64,000 nucleotides of DNA from Cryobacterium shii (GTDB lineage Bacteria > Actinomycetota > Actinomycetes > Actinomycetales > Microbacteriaceae), in assembly GCF_004402595.1 (NCBI RefSeq), contig NZ_SOFY01000009.1, positions 1 through 64,000 of the forward strand, read 5' to 3'. Made by a program: the position numbers and the translations under genes. Shown here piece after piece: positions 52,783 through 60,906 of the stretch; positions within the stretch are counted from its first letter, which is position 1; every line of letters starts with the position of its first letter. Below the pieces are notes generated by a model. That model was given only the letters and a program-made list of their open reading frames with translations. It made no database searches and was not told the origin of the DNA.

Positions 52783-53698
52783 CTGCGGGGCCCCGGATGA
52801 TCCTGCCGGGCCCCGGCGTGATGCCGATCCTTCTGGCCGCCCTGCTCTGGGGGACGACCGGAACGGCCGCGCATTTCCTGCCGGATGACCTCAGCCCGCT
52901 GGCGACCGGAGCAGCCACGATGGCCGTCGGTGGGGGACTGCTCTGGCTGCTGTCGGTGCGCGGCGCCCGAGCCGTCCTGAGAGACAGGTCCGTGCGCCGG
53001 TGGGCGGGGCCGGCGTCGCCGCCATCGTCGTCTACCCGCTCGCTTTCTACAGTTCGATGCACCTGGCCGGGGTGGCCGTCGGAACGGTCGTGTCCCTCGG
53101 ATCCGCTCCGGTGTTCGCTGCCGGGATCGAGTTCCTGGCCGAACGTCGTCGGGTCACTCCGCGTTGGGGCCTGTGCACGTTGGCCGCCCTGGCCGGGACA
53201 GGCCTGTTGGTGCTCGGCGGCAGCATCGGAGCCGCCGAGGTCTCGGGCGCCCCGGTCGGCGCGTTGCTGGGTGTGCTGGCCGGGTTCAGCTATGCCCTGT
53301 ACACCCACGCGTCGCACCAGCTGATCGGGGCGGGACACAGCCCGCGGGCCACGATGGGTGCGCTGTTCGGCGTGACCGCGGTCTGCCTCGTCCCCGTGCT
53401 GCTGGTGACCGGAGCGCCGCTGCTCCAGAGCGCGGGCAGCGCGGGGATTGCCGCGTATCTGGCCATCGGGCCGATGTGTGCCGCGTACCTGCTTTTCGGC
53501 CACGGCCTGCGTTCGGTCCGGGGCAGCCTCGCCACCAGCATCACGCTGCTCGAACCGCTCGTCGCCACTGTGCTCGCTGTCCTCGTCGTGGGTGAACGGC
53601 TGACCCCGCCCGCCTGGGCCGGCCTCTGCCTGCTGCTGGTGGCGGTGACGGCCCTGGTCAGCCTCGACAACCGGGAAAGAATGAGCATTTCTCGCTAG
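52776..53698 (+). pseudogene. EamA/DMT-family transporter with one frameshift
   Basis: From ATG 52776 the first frame encodes the start of an EamA transporter (LPGPGVMPILLAALLWGTTG, LSPLATGAATMAVGGGLLWL). Near 53005, in a G-rich run, the reading shifts by one base and the second frame carries the rest to 53698 (AGVAAIVVYPLAFYSSMHLA through LLEPLVATVLAVLVVGERLT). The two parts together would give a normal ten-span protein of about 305 residues. The lesion is in a homopolymer, so a sequencing error is possible. Confidence 0.8.
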
Positions 53699-53701
53699 AA
53701 T
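53696..53701 (+). promoter_or_regulatory. -10 box before the broken permease gene (leaderless arrangement)
   Basis: TAGAAT overlaps the stop codon of the DMT gene and is followed by six bases and then ATG 53708, with no Shine-Dalgarno sequence. Confidence 0.45.
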
Positions 53702-53707
53702 CGGGTC

Positions 53708-55382
53708 ATGGCCGAGCGGGACGGGGCTGCACGGGGCGAGGGACGACGGCCCCGACGCCCCTGGTGGCCCCGGCGACGACCTCGCCGGGGCGGTTCGATC
53801 TGCCCCCGGCACCGGATCCCCGGACATCGCCGGGCGCGACGTCGACCGGGAGCTTCCGGAGGACGCGGACGACGTGGTCAGCGGCGTCCCCGGCCCGATC
53901 CCGAGTCCGCGGGTGGCGGAGAGGGAGTCGGTGATCCCTGATGCGGGCCTCCGGGCACCCCCCCGGTGCGCCGCATCGAACACAGCGGCACGGAGCCGGT
54001 TCCGGTGACGAACCGGGTCGGGCACCCCACACGGATGTTCCGCCTCTGGTTCGCCGTGACGGCATCCGTGGTCAGCGTGGCGCTGGGGGCCCGGCTGATT
54101 GCGCTCGGACTCAATGTCCTCGAAGCGGCGGTGTCCGCTCTTCTCGGAATCGCCCTGTCGTTCATCCCGGTAGGCCTCGGCACCCTGGCCGGCAAGCGGA
54201 CCGGGCAACCGGCGATGGTCCTGTCCCGGGCCACGTTCGGCCTGGTCGGGAACGTGGTGCCCACCGCTCTGGTCGTCCTGATGAGAGTCGTGTAGGGGGC
54301 GCTGCTCGCGGCCGCGGCCGGGCAGGCGATCGGCACGGTTGCGGCGGCGGCAGGGCGCGACGCACCCGGGTACGGCACCGTCCCGGCTCTGGTCGGCGCA
54401 GTCGCCGTCACCGTGGCCGCGGCCGCTGTCGCCGTTTTCGGTTACGGGTTGCGCTACCTCGTCCACGGTCCTGCTCGCCCTGGCGATGATCATGACCGCC
54501 GGGCTGATCGATCCCGGACCCGCCCTGGCCGACTCGACCGGGATCGGACTCGGCGCGCTCACCGGCACGATCCTCGTCTTCGCCTATTTCGGGCTGGCCT
54601 GGGCGACCAGCAGCGCAGATCTGGCCCGGTACCAGAGAGAGGACTCGCCCGGTCGGACCTCGATGCTGTGGGCGAACCTCGGGCTGGGCCTGCCGGCCCT
54701 GGTCCTGATCTGTTTCGGGGCGGTGCTGGCCGCATCGCACCCCGCACAGGCCGCCGCTTTCGCGATCGATCCGGTCGGCAGTCTGGCCCGAATCCTCCCG
54801 GGTTGGACCGGGATCCCCCTGCTACTCGTCGGCACGCTCACCCTGCTGTCGGCGATCAACCTCAATCTGTACTCGGGCGGTCTCGCCGTCACCGCCGCGG
54901 ACAGCAGGATCACCCGGCCCGTCGGCGTGCTGCTCGCCGCGCTGGGAACAGCGATACTCGTCGTGCTGATCCTCGTCAGCCGAACGGGCCTGGCCGACGC
55001 CTCCCTGGCCCTGCCGGTGACGCTGGCCGTGCCCGTCGCGGCCTGGACCGGCCTGTTCTGCGCGGAGGTGGTGATTCGGCGGAGCCCGCTCGACACCAGG
55101 AGCCTGCTTCATCGCGGCGGTCGCTATGCGGACTGGCGCTGGGTCAACGTGGGTGCTCTCGCCGTGATCACGGTCGTCGGCTACGGACTGATCGAGTCCG
55201 GCCCGGGATGGCTGGCCTGGCAGGGCTTCCTCCTCGCCTGGGCCGGCATCGATCCTCACGGCGGCCTGGCGGCGACCGCGCTCGGCGTGCTCGTCGCACT
55301 CGTGCTGGGCCTGATCACACCGCCGGTCCTGGGCATTCCGGCGATCCGGCGGCAGGAAGCCGCGCCGTCCGGTCACCGGTAA
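53708..55382 (+). pseudogene. purine/cytosine permease-like (NCS1-type) transporter, multiply broken
   Basis: Translating three frames in turn gives one protein: an acidic N-tail (DDGPDAPGGPGDDLAGAVRS, DVDRELPEDADDVVSG), then VRRIEHSGTEPVPVTNRVGH and the first spans, then about nine spans to 55382 (LGALTGTILVFAYFGLAWAT, SAINLNLYSGGLAVTAADSR). The lesions are a frameshift near 53745, another in a C-run near 53955, a TAG at 54293-54295 where Trp is expected (RVV*GALLA), and a frameshift near 54465. It is nonfunctional as read, or the assembly is poor here. Confidence 0.8.
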
Positions 55383-55385
55383 GCT
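55380..55385 (+). promoter_or_regulatory. -10 box of the Nif3-like gene (leaderless arrangement)
   Basis: TAAGCT overlaps the stop of the preceding broken gene and is followed by six bases and then GTG 55392. No Shine-Dalgarno sequence is present. Confidence 0.45.
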
Positions 55386-55391
55386 GACGGG

Positions 55392-56213
55392 GTGCCATTC
55401 TCGCTCGCCGATGTAACCCTGATCGTCCATGAATTGTGGCCGTTGTCCGGGGCCGAAGACTGGGATGCCCCCGGTCTGGTCAGCGGCGACCCGACACACT
55501 CGGTCACCTCGATCCACCTCGCCGTCGACGCGGTCTCCGCAACCGTCGACGAGGCCGTCGAACGGGGTGCTGACCTGCTGCTCGTGCACCACCCGCTGCT
55601 GCTGCGCGGGGTGACGTCGGTCGCGGAGGACCGGTACAAGGGTGCGCTGCTCGGCCGCCTGATCCGGGCCGATTGCGCCCTCCTGGCGGCGCACACGAAT
55701 GCGGACGTGGTCGTGGACGGCGTATCGGACATCCTGGCTTCCCGCCTCGGCCTCCTGGACACGCGTCCGATCACGGCGGGAGTCGCTCCCGGCACCGGCA
55801 TCGGGCGGGTGGGCCGGTTGCCGGAACGCACGTCGCTGGACCGGCTGGCCCGGCGACTGGCCGATCTGCTGCCGGCGACCGTGTCCGGCGTCCGGGTCTC
55901 GGGGGAGCGCGACGCCGTCGTGGAGACCGTGGCGCTGTGCGGAGGTGCGGGAGACTCACTCCTCGCGCATCCGTCCGTGGTCGCGGCGGATGTGTACATC
56001 ACCGCCGACCTCTGGCACCACCCGGCCTCCGAGGCCCGCGAGCAGGCCGTGCACTCCGGCGGCACGCCGGCGTTGATCGACGTGTCGCACTGGGCCAGCG
56101 AGTCGCTCTGGCTCGAACCCGCCGCCGAGCAGCTCCGGGCGGCGCTCCCCGGAATCACGGTCACCTGCAGTGATCTGCGCACAGATCCGTGGGACTTCGT
56201 CATCGTGCAGTAA
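55392..56213 (+). CDS. Nif3-like dinuclear metal-centre protein
   Basis: A 273-residue member of the Nif3/YbgI family, which forms hexameric toroids with two metals per subunit. Metal ligands appear in LLLVHHPLLLRGVTSV, AAHTNADVV and the late DVSHWASE. The role is unclear; links to GTP cyclohydrolase-like chemistry have been proposed. It starts at GTG 55392, and the next gene encodes the zinc-ribbon protein that commonly follows it in actinobacteria. Confidence 0.9.
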   Translation: MPFSLADVTLIVHELWPLSGAEDWDAPGLVSGDPTHSVTSIHLAVDAVSATVDEAVERGADLLLVHHPLLLRGVTSVAEDRYKGALLGRLIRADCALLAAHTNADVVVDGVSDILASRLGLLDTRPITAGVAPGTGIGRVGRLPERTSLDRLARRLADLLPATVSGVRVSGERDAVVETVALCGGAGDSLLAHPSVVAADVYITADLWHHPASEAREQAVHSGGTPALIDVSHWASESLWLEPAAEQLRAALPGITVTCSDLRTDPWDFVIVQ

Positions 56214-56280
56214 CCTGCCGATGGATGCGGTTCCACCCCCACGCCCGCTCAAGCTCAATACTCGTAAAGGTCAGGACATC

Positions 56281-57018
56281 GTGAAGGCATCTCCAGTTGA
56301 ACAGAAGGAGCTTCTCCGGCTTCAGGCCCTCGACATCAGGCTCCAGCAGGTCGAGCACCAGACGAAGGCCCTGCCGGAGCTTGCACGGCTCCGGGAACTC
56401 GGCGCGCAGGCCGACACGATCCGGATGACTCTGAGCACCCGCTCGGGCGAGGTCGAAGACGTCCGGCTCGAACTGAACCGGATCGAGTCCGATGTCGACG
56501 TGGTCGAGAAGCGCATAGCCAGGGACGCCGACCGGGTGCAGCACACGTCTTCGGTGAAAGACGTCCAGGCACTGGAGACCGAGCTCGCCGCGCTCCGTAA
56601 GCGGCTTCTGGCGCTCGAGGAGATCGAGATCGCGGTCATGGAACGCCTCGAAGAGCGTGAGGGCGCCGCTGCCGCAGTCGAGGCCGAGCGCGATGCCATC
56701 CTGGGCCGGATGCGCGACGCCGAAGTGGCGCGGGACCTCAGCCTTGCTGACCTGAACCGGCAGCTCGGCGAGCTGCGTCGCGACCGGGCAGCCATCGCCG
56801 GCGGCGTCACCGAATACCTCGCCGCGCTCTACCAGAAGCGCTTCGTGGCCGGGCGCGGGAACGCCGCGGCCCTGCTCCGGGCCCGCACCTGCAGCGGGTG
56901 CACGATGACGCTGACCGGCAGCGACCTGGATGCCGTGCGGTCCGCACCGGCCGACGACGTGCTCTTCTGCCCGGACTGCGGCGCGATTCTGGTGCGCACG
57001 GAGGAATCGGGTATCTAG
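56281..57018 (+). CDS. zinc-ribbon coiled-coil protein
   Basis: A 245-residue protein with a long coiled coil (about residues 5-165, e.g. ALETELAALRKRLLALEEIE) and a C-terminal C4 zinc ribbon (CSGC...CPDC). It is the standard neighbour of Nif3-like genes; its role is unknown, though a nucleic-acid tie is suggested by the ribbon. GTG 56281 is chosen because the coiled coil begins there. rnpB follows after 40 bp. Confidence 0.85.
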   Translation: MKASPVEQKELLRLQALDIRLQQVEHQTKALPELARLRELGAQADTIRMTLSTRSGEVEDVRLELNRIESDVDVVEKRIARDADRVQHTSSVKDVQALETELAALRKRLLALEEIEIAVMERLEEREGAAAAVEAERDAILGRMRDAEVARDLSLADLNRQLGELRRDRAAIAGGVTEYLAALYQKRFVAGRGNAAALLRARTCSGCTMTLTGSDLDAVRSAPADDVLFCPDCGAILVRTEESGI

Positions 57019-57045
57019 GTGGAGTGAGGCTCCGCCCGCGGCCTG

Positions 57046-57051
57046 TATTCT
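57046..57051 (+). promoter_or_regulatory. -10 box of rnpB
   Basis: TATTCT ends 7 nt before the predicted first base of the RNase P RNA, the expected distance. The -35 region is weak. Confidence 0.5.
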
Positions 57052-57058
57052 GGACAGT

Positions 57059-57443
57059 GGAATGGGTCGGCAAGACGGTCGCGTCATCCGCTTCCCTTCG
57101 GGGGTGCGGGTGCCGAGGAACGTCCGGGCTCCACAGAGCAGGATGGTGGGTAACACCCACCCGGGGCAACCCGCGAGACAGTGCCACAGAAAGTAGACCG
57201 CCGCCGGCCTCGGCCGGAGGTAAGGGTGAAACGGTGGTGTAAGAGACCACCAGAGGCCAGGGTGACCTGGTCGGCTAGGTAAACCTCGTCCGGAGCAAGG
57301 TCAGACAGGAAACGCCAAGGCGGCTCGCCGAGTTTCCGGGTAGACCGCTGGAGGGCTGCGGCAACGTAGTCCCGAGATAGATGGCCGTCCAAGGTGCTTC
57401 GCGCACCGGGACAGAACCCGGCGTAACAGCCGGCCCATTCCTT
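57059..57443 (+). ncRNA. rnpB: RNase P RNA (class A)
   Basis: The catalytic RNA that removes tRNA 5' leaders. The ends pair (GGAATGGGTCGGC with GCCGGCCCATTCC). The conserved core GAGGAACGTCCGGGCTCCA, the segment GGGTAACACCCACCCGGG and the 3' core ACAGAACCCGGCGTAACAG are all present. Its location after the zinc-ribbon gene matches other actinobacteria. Boundaries are within a few bases. Confidence 0.95.
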
Positions 57444-57446
57444 CAC

Positions 57447-58061
57447 TCACGACGGTTCGCGACGGTCAGGTGGCCATTGGTCCGTCCGGACCGGGCGGTT
57501 CTCCGCCGCGGCCGCGACCGCCTCCTCGACTCGTCTGGCACGCGTCGCCGGCCGTTTGGCGCTGGCAACCCAGTACAAGATCTGCTTGCGCGTCGGCGGA
57601 GCAAGAGCAGCGAGCGAGCTGCTGGCCTCCTCATTCGCGGCAAGTGCCTGTGCGAGGTCGGGCGGTACGATGAGCGCCTCCACCTCGTATAGGAGGGTCC
57701 ACGACCCGTCTGCCTGCGCGGCCTCAACGGCTGCACGGCCGGCCGGGGCGACCCGTCCCTGCGCCACCAGGCGGCCCCACCGTTCCCTGTTGCTGGGCGC
57801 CCAGGCGCTTCCCCGCTTGCGGGGCGTCATTAGCTGTTTGTACCGGTCGCCACCGAGGCGATTGACCACACTGTCAATCCAGCCGAAGCACAGGGCCTCT
57901 TCCACCGCAGCCTCGTAGGAGAGCTCGGTGACGGAGTTTCCCTTCTTCCCGATGGCCAGCCACACGCCGCGGCTCTCTGCATGGTGGGTCTGGAGCCAGG
58001 CCCGCCATTCCTGGCGGTCGGCCGGCTCAAGGACCGGGAGGTCAGTGAGTGGCGGCGCCAT
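57447..58061 (-). CDS. YdeI/OmpD-associated family protein
   Basis: A 204-residue soluble protein of the YdeI family. The features are EWRAWLQTHHAESRGVWLAI, YEAAVEEALCFGWIDSVVNR, the loop RKRGSAWAPSNRERWGRLVA and a C-terminal Arg-rich helical tail. The function is unknown; related proteins have been linked to peptide or polymyxin resistance. It ends only a few bases from rnpB, on the opposite strand. Confidence 0.85.
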   Translation of the reverse strand: MAPPLTDLPVLEPADRQEWRAWLQTHHAESRGVWLAIGKKGNSVTELSYEAAVEEALCFGWIDSVVNRLGGDRYKQLMTPRKRGSAWAPSNRERWGRLVAQGRVAPAGRAAVEAAQADGSWTLLYEVEALIVPPDLAQALAANEEASSSLAALAPPTRKQILYWVASAKRPATRARRVEEAVAAAAENRPVRTDQWPPDRREPS

Positions 58062-58070
58062 GTGGACGGG

Positions 58071-58835
58071 TCAGTTCAGGTTCTTGACGGCGAGGGCAGC
58101 TGCCCCCAGGATTCCGGCATTGTTGCGGTGGACGGCCGGGATGATCGGGGTCTTCAGCTTCAGAAGCGGCAGGAAGTCCTGATGGTGCTTGGACACGCCG
58201 CCGCCGACGATGAACAGGTCGGGGGAGAACAGGGCCTCCAGGGTCGAGTAGTACTTCTGCAGGCGGGAGGCCCACTTATCCCAGCTCAGGTGTTCGCGCT
58301 CCTTGGCAGAGAATGCCGCGCGCGTCTCGTGGTCGACGCCGTCGATCTGGAGGTGACCGAGCTCGGTGTTCGGCACGAGCACGCCGTCGTTGATCAGGGC
58401 CGTTCCGATCCCGGTGCCGAGGGTGGTCATCAGGACCACTCCCCGCACGCCCTTGGCCGCGCCGAACTCGGATTCCGCGTACCCCGCGGCATCGGCGTCG
58501 TTGACGAAGTGGATCGGCTGCCCCAGGCTCTTCTGGAACAGCTTCTCGGCGGCGAGGCCGATCCACTTGTCCGAGACATTGGCGGCGGACATGGTGTGCC
58601 CGTTCTTCACGATGGCGGGGAAGCAGATCCCGACCGGCAGTGCGGAGGCGCCCGCCACGGAGGAGACCGTGGCGAGGAGGGCGCGCGTGGACTCGACGAT
58701 GTCCACCGGGCGTCCCCCCTTGGGGGTGGGGAGTTTCACCCGATCGGACAGAAATTGACCGGTGACCAGGTCGACCACCGCTCCCTTGATTCCGGTGCCG
58801 CCAATATCAATGCCGATGGCCGTGGTTGAACTCAT
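58071..58835 (-). CDS. ppgK: polyphosphate glucokinase
   Basis: ROK-family kinase that phosphorylates glucose using polyphosphate or ATP. The 254-residue product has IGIDIGGTGIKGAVVDLVTG, the polyphosphate-glucokinase phosphate loop LPTPKGGRP, the catalytic Asp in HFVNDADAAGYAE and LMTTLGTGIGTALIND. ATG 58835 is preferred over TTG 58841 because a TANNNT box lies exactly 6 nt upstream. Confidence 0.94.
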   Translation of the reverse strand: MSSTTAIGIDIGGTGIKGAVVDLVTGQFLSDRVKLPTPKGGRPVDIVESTRALLATVSSVAGASALPVGICFPAIVKNGHTMSAANVSDKWIGLAAEKLFQKSLGQPIHFVNDADAAGYAESEFGAAKGVRGVVLMTTLGTGIGTALINDGVLVPNTELGHLQIDGVDHETRAAFSAKEREHLSWDKWASRLQKYYSTLEALFSPDLFIVGGGVSKHHQDFLPLLKLKTPIIPAVHRNNAGILGAAALAVKNLN

Positions 58836-58841
58836 AGTCAA

Positions 58842-58847
58842 AACCTA
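58842..58847 (-). promoter_or_regulatory. -10 box of ppgK (leaderless arrangement)
   Basis: On the minus strand TAGGTT is followed by six bases and then the ppgK ATG. It lies in the 16-bp gap between ppgK and map. Confidence 0.5.
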
Positions 58848-58851
58848 CCGT

Positions 58852-59718
58852 TTACGGGAGGGTGAGAATTTCGGCGCCGTGCTCGGTCACGACGAGGGTG
58901 TGTTCGAACTGGGCCGTGATGCTCTTGTCTTTCGTCGTCACGGTCCAGTCGTCGGCCCACATGTCCCAGTCGGATCCGCCGAGGGTGAGCATCGGTTCGA
59001 TCGTGAAGACCATGCCGACCTCCATCACGGTGTCGTAAACGGGGGCGGAGTCGTAGTGCGGGATGATCAGCCCGGAGTGGAAGGACTCTCCGACCCCGTG
59101 GCCGGTGAAGTCGCGCACCACGCCATAGTTGAAACGCTTCGCATAGGACTCGATCGTGCGACCGATGACGTTGACCTGCCTGCCCGGTGCGACGGCCTTG
59201 ATGCCCCGGGCGAGGGCCTCCCGGGTACGCTCGACCAGCAGCCTCACCTCGTCGCCGGCCTCGCCGACGATGAACGTGACGTTCGTGTCGCCGTGCACCC
59301 CGTTCTTGAAGGCAGTGATGTCGATGTTTACGATGTCCCCGTTCTCGAGAACGGTGTCGTCGGGGATGCCATGGCAGATCACCTCGTTCACCGAACTGCA
59401 CAGCGACTTGGGGTAGCCGCGGTAGCCCAGGGTCGACGGGTAGGCGTCGTGTTGGATGATGAAGTCGTGGCCGATCCGGTCGAGTTCGTCCGTCGTGACG
59501 CCCGGGCGGACGGCCCGTCCCACGGCTTCGATCGCCTGCGCCGCGATCCGGCCCGATTCGCGGATCAGCTCGATCTTGTCCGGAGAGTACACGTCCGATC
59601 CGGTGAACGGCGCCGGCATCTCACGGCCGACGTACTCCGGTCGTGGGATGTGGCGCGGAACGGGGCGGAACGGGGAGACCGTTCCCGGCAACAGGTGACC
59701 GGCAGAATCCTTAGGCAT
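58852..59718 (-). CDS. map: methionine aminopeptidase type I
   Basis: Removes initiator Met from new proteins. It is 288 residues with a 40-residue Pro-rich N-terminal extension, as in mycobacterial MapB. Metal ligands are seen in order: the two Asp of [16 protein letters not shown], His in RDFTGHGVG, and the two Glu in [11 protein letters not shown] and AQFEHTLVV. The ATG is 11 bp from the divergent mini SPOR-like gene, and each gene has a -10 box overlapping the start region of the other. Confidence 0.95.
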   Translation of the reverse strand: MPKDSAGHLLPGTVSPFRPVPRHIPRPEYVGREMPAPFTGSDVYSPDKIELIRESGRIAAQAIEAVGRAVRPGVTTDELDRIGHDFIIQHDAYPSTLGYRGYPKSLCSSVNEVICHGIPDDTVLENGDIVNIDITAFKNGVHGDTNVTFIVGEAGDEVRLLVERTREALARGIKAVAPGRQVNVIGRTIESYAKRFNYGVVRDFTGHGVGESFHSGLIIPHYDSAPVYDTVMEVGMVFTIEPMLTLGGSDWDMWADDWTVTTKDKSITAQFEHTLVVTEHGAEILTLP

Positions 59719-59730
59719 AGGATCAGCTTA
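59718..59730. promoter_or_regulatory. overlapping divergent leaderless promoters of map and the SPOR-like gene
   Basis: TAGGAT at 59718-59723 is followed by six bases and ATG 59730 on the plus strand. TAAGCT (minus strand 59730-59725) is followed by six bases and the map ATG at 59718. The two start codons are separated by only 11 bp and the -10 boxes touch the opposite start codons. Any -35 elements must lie inside the opposing genes. Confidence 0.6.
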
Positions 59731-59918
59731 TGTCCGAAGACACTGAACACCAGTTCTGGTACAACATGCGCACGGGAGCGGTCGAGGAGGGTATGCAGTC
59801 CACCTCCAAGGAGCGCGTCGGGCCGTTCGCAACACGTGACGAGGCCGCTCACGCGCTGGAGAAACTGCGCGCGAACAGCGCCAAATGGGCCGAGGAAGAA
59901 GCGGCAAACGACCGCTAG
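59730..59918 (+). CDS. small SPOR-like protein
   Basis: A 62-residue acidic protein (FWYNMRTGAVEEG, then RVGPFATRDEAAHALEKLRA) with the short SPOR-like repeat seen in many actinobacterial miniproteins next to map. It has no membrane segment. The role is unknown; peptidoglycan or protein binding is possible. A consensus -10 lies 6 nt upstream of its ATG. Confidence 0.85.
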   Translation: MSEDTEHQFWYNMRTGAVEEGMQSTSKERVGPFATRDEAAHALEKLRANSAKWAEEEAANDR

Positions 59919-59933
59919 GACCGCTGACCGGCC

Positions 59934-60806
59934 CTACTCGTAGCTGTGCTCGGGGCCGGGATAGGCGCCGGAGTCGACGTCTTCCTTGAACTGGTGCACA
60001 GCATCCGTCAGCACGCTGCGCATGTTCGCGTACTGGCGCACGAACCGGGGCACGCGGCCCTCGGTAAGGCCCGCGAAATCAGTCCAGACCATCAATTGTC
60101 CGTCGACGTCCGGGCCCGCGCCGACCCCGATGGTGGGGATCTCGAGCCGGGCGGTCACCAGTGCGGCCACCGTAGCCGGCACCATTTCGAGCACAACGGC
60201 GAAGGCGCCGGCATCCTGCACCGCGAGAGCGTCCTCGATCAGCTGGTCGGCGGCCGCGCCCCGCCCCTGAATGATGTGGCCGCCCAGCCCGTGCTCGCTC
60301 TGCGGGGTGAAGCCGATGTGACCCATCACGGGAATCCCCGACGTCACGATGCGTTTGATCTGCTTGCGACTGCGCACGCCGCCCTCGAGCTTGACCGCAT
60401 GGGCCTGCGCCTCTTTCATGAAGCGCACGGCCGTGTGCAGAGCCTCGGATTGGCCGGTCTCATACGATCCGAATGGCATGTCGGCGATGACGAGGGCTCG
60501 GGTGACCGCCCGCGAGACGGCCCGGGTGAGGGGGATCAGCTCGTCGACGGTGACGGGCAGGGTGCTCTCGTAGCCGAACACGTTGTTGCCGGCCGAGTCC
60601 CCGACGAGCAGGAAGTCGATCCCGGCCTGGTCGAAGATCTGGGCGGTGAGCATGTCATAGCTGGTCAGCCCGGTGATCGGGATGCCCTGCTGTTTGGCAT
60701 TGTGAAAATGGCGGGTGCGCACCCGCTTGGGCCCGGGCGGCACGGGCGCGAACGGGTTCAGCTCGCGGGCGGCGGCGGGCACTTCGGGAACGGTCGACTC
60801 TGGCAT
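59934..60806 (-). CDS. panB: ketopantoate hydroxymethyltransferase
   Basis: First committed step of pantothenate synthesis: transfers a hydroxymethyl group from methylene-THF to 2-oxoisovalerate. The 290-residue TIM barrel shows TSYDMLTAQIFDQAGIDFLL, VGDSAGNNVFGYESTLPVT, metal ligands in DMPFGSYETG, and the late GVGAGPDVDGQLMVWTDFAG. ATG 60806 is selected because TACACT lies 6 nt upstream and the frame beyond is antisense to the glnA region. Confidence 0.95.
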   Translation of the reverse strand: MPESTVPEVPAAARELNPFAPVPPGPKRVRTRHFHNAKQQGIPITGLTSYDMLTAQIFDQAGIDFLLVGDSAGNNVFGYESTLPVTVDELIPLTRAVSRAVTRALVIADMPFGSYETGQSEALHTAVRFMKEAQAHAVKLEGGVRSRKQIKRIVTSGIPVMGHIGFTPQSEHGLGGHIIQGRGAAADQLIEDALAVQDAGAFAVVLEMVPATVAALVTARLEIPTIGVGAGPDVDGQLMVWTDFAGLTEGRVPRFVRQYANMRSVLTDAVHQFKEDVDSGAYPGPEHSYE

Positions 60807-60812
60807 GGGTCC

Positions 60813-60818
60813 AGTGTA
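60813..60818 (-). promoter_or_regulatory. -10 box of panB (leaderless arrangement)
   Basis: On the minus strand TACACT is followed by six bases and then the panB ATG. There is no Shine-Dalgarno sequence. Confidence 0.5.
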
Positions 60819-60838
60819 GTCAGGGTGTAATCCGCCGA

Positions 60839-60872
60839 CTGGCGCCCAGTTTCGCCCGAGTTTCGGCGCCAG
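60839..60872. promoter_or_regulatory. inverted repeat upstream of glnA
   Basis: CTGGCGCC (60839-60846) and GGCGCCAG (60865-60872) form a perfect 8-bp inverted repeat with an 18-bp centre that holds two AGTTTCG copies. A -10-like TAGCCT lies at 60877-60882, so the repeat covers the -35 region of glnA. A nitrogen regulator site is possible but no known GlnR consensus is evident. Confidence 0.45.
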
Positions 60873-60906
60873 CCAGTAGCCTAGGTAACAACAAGAAAGG
60901 GCGTGA

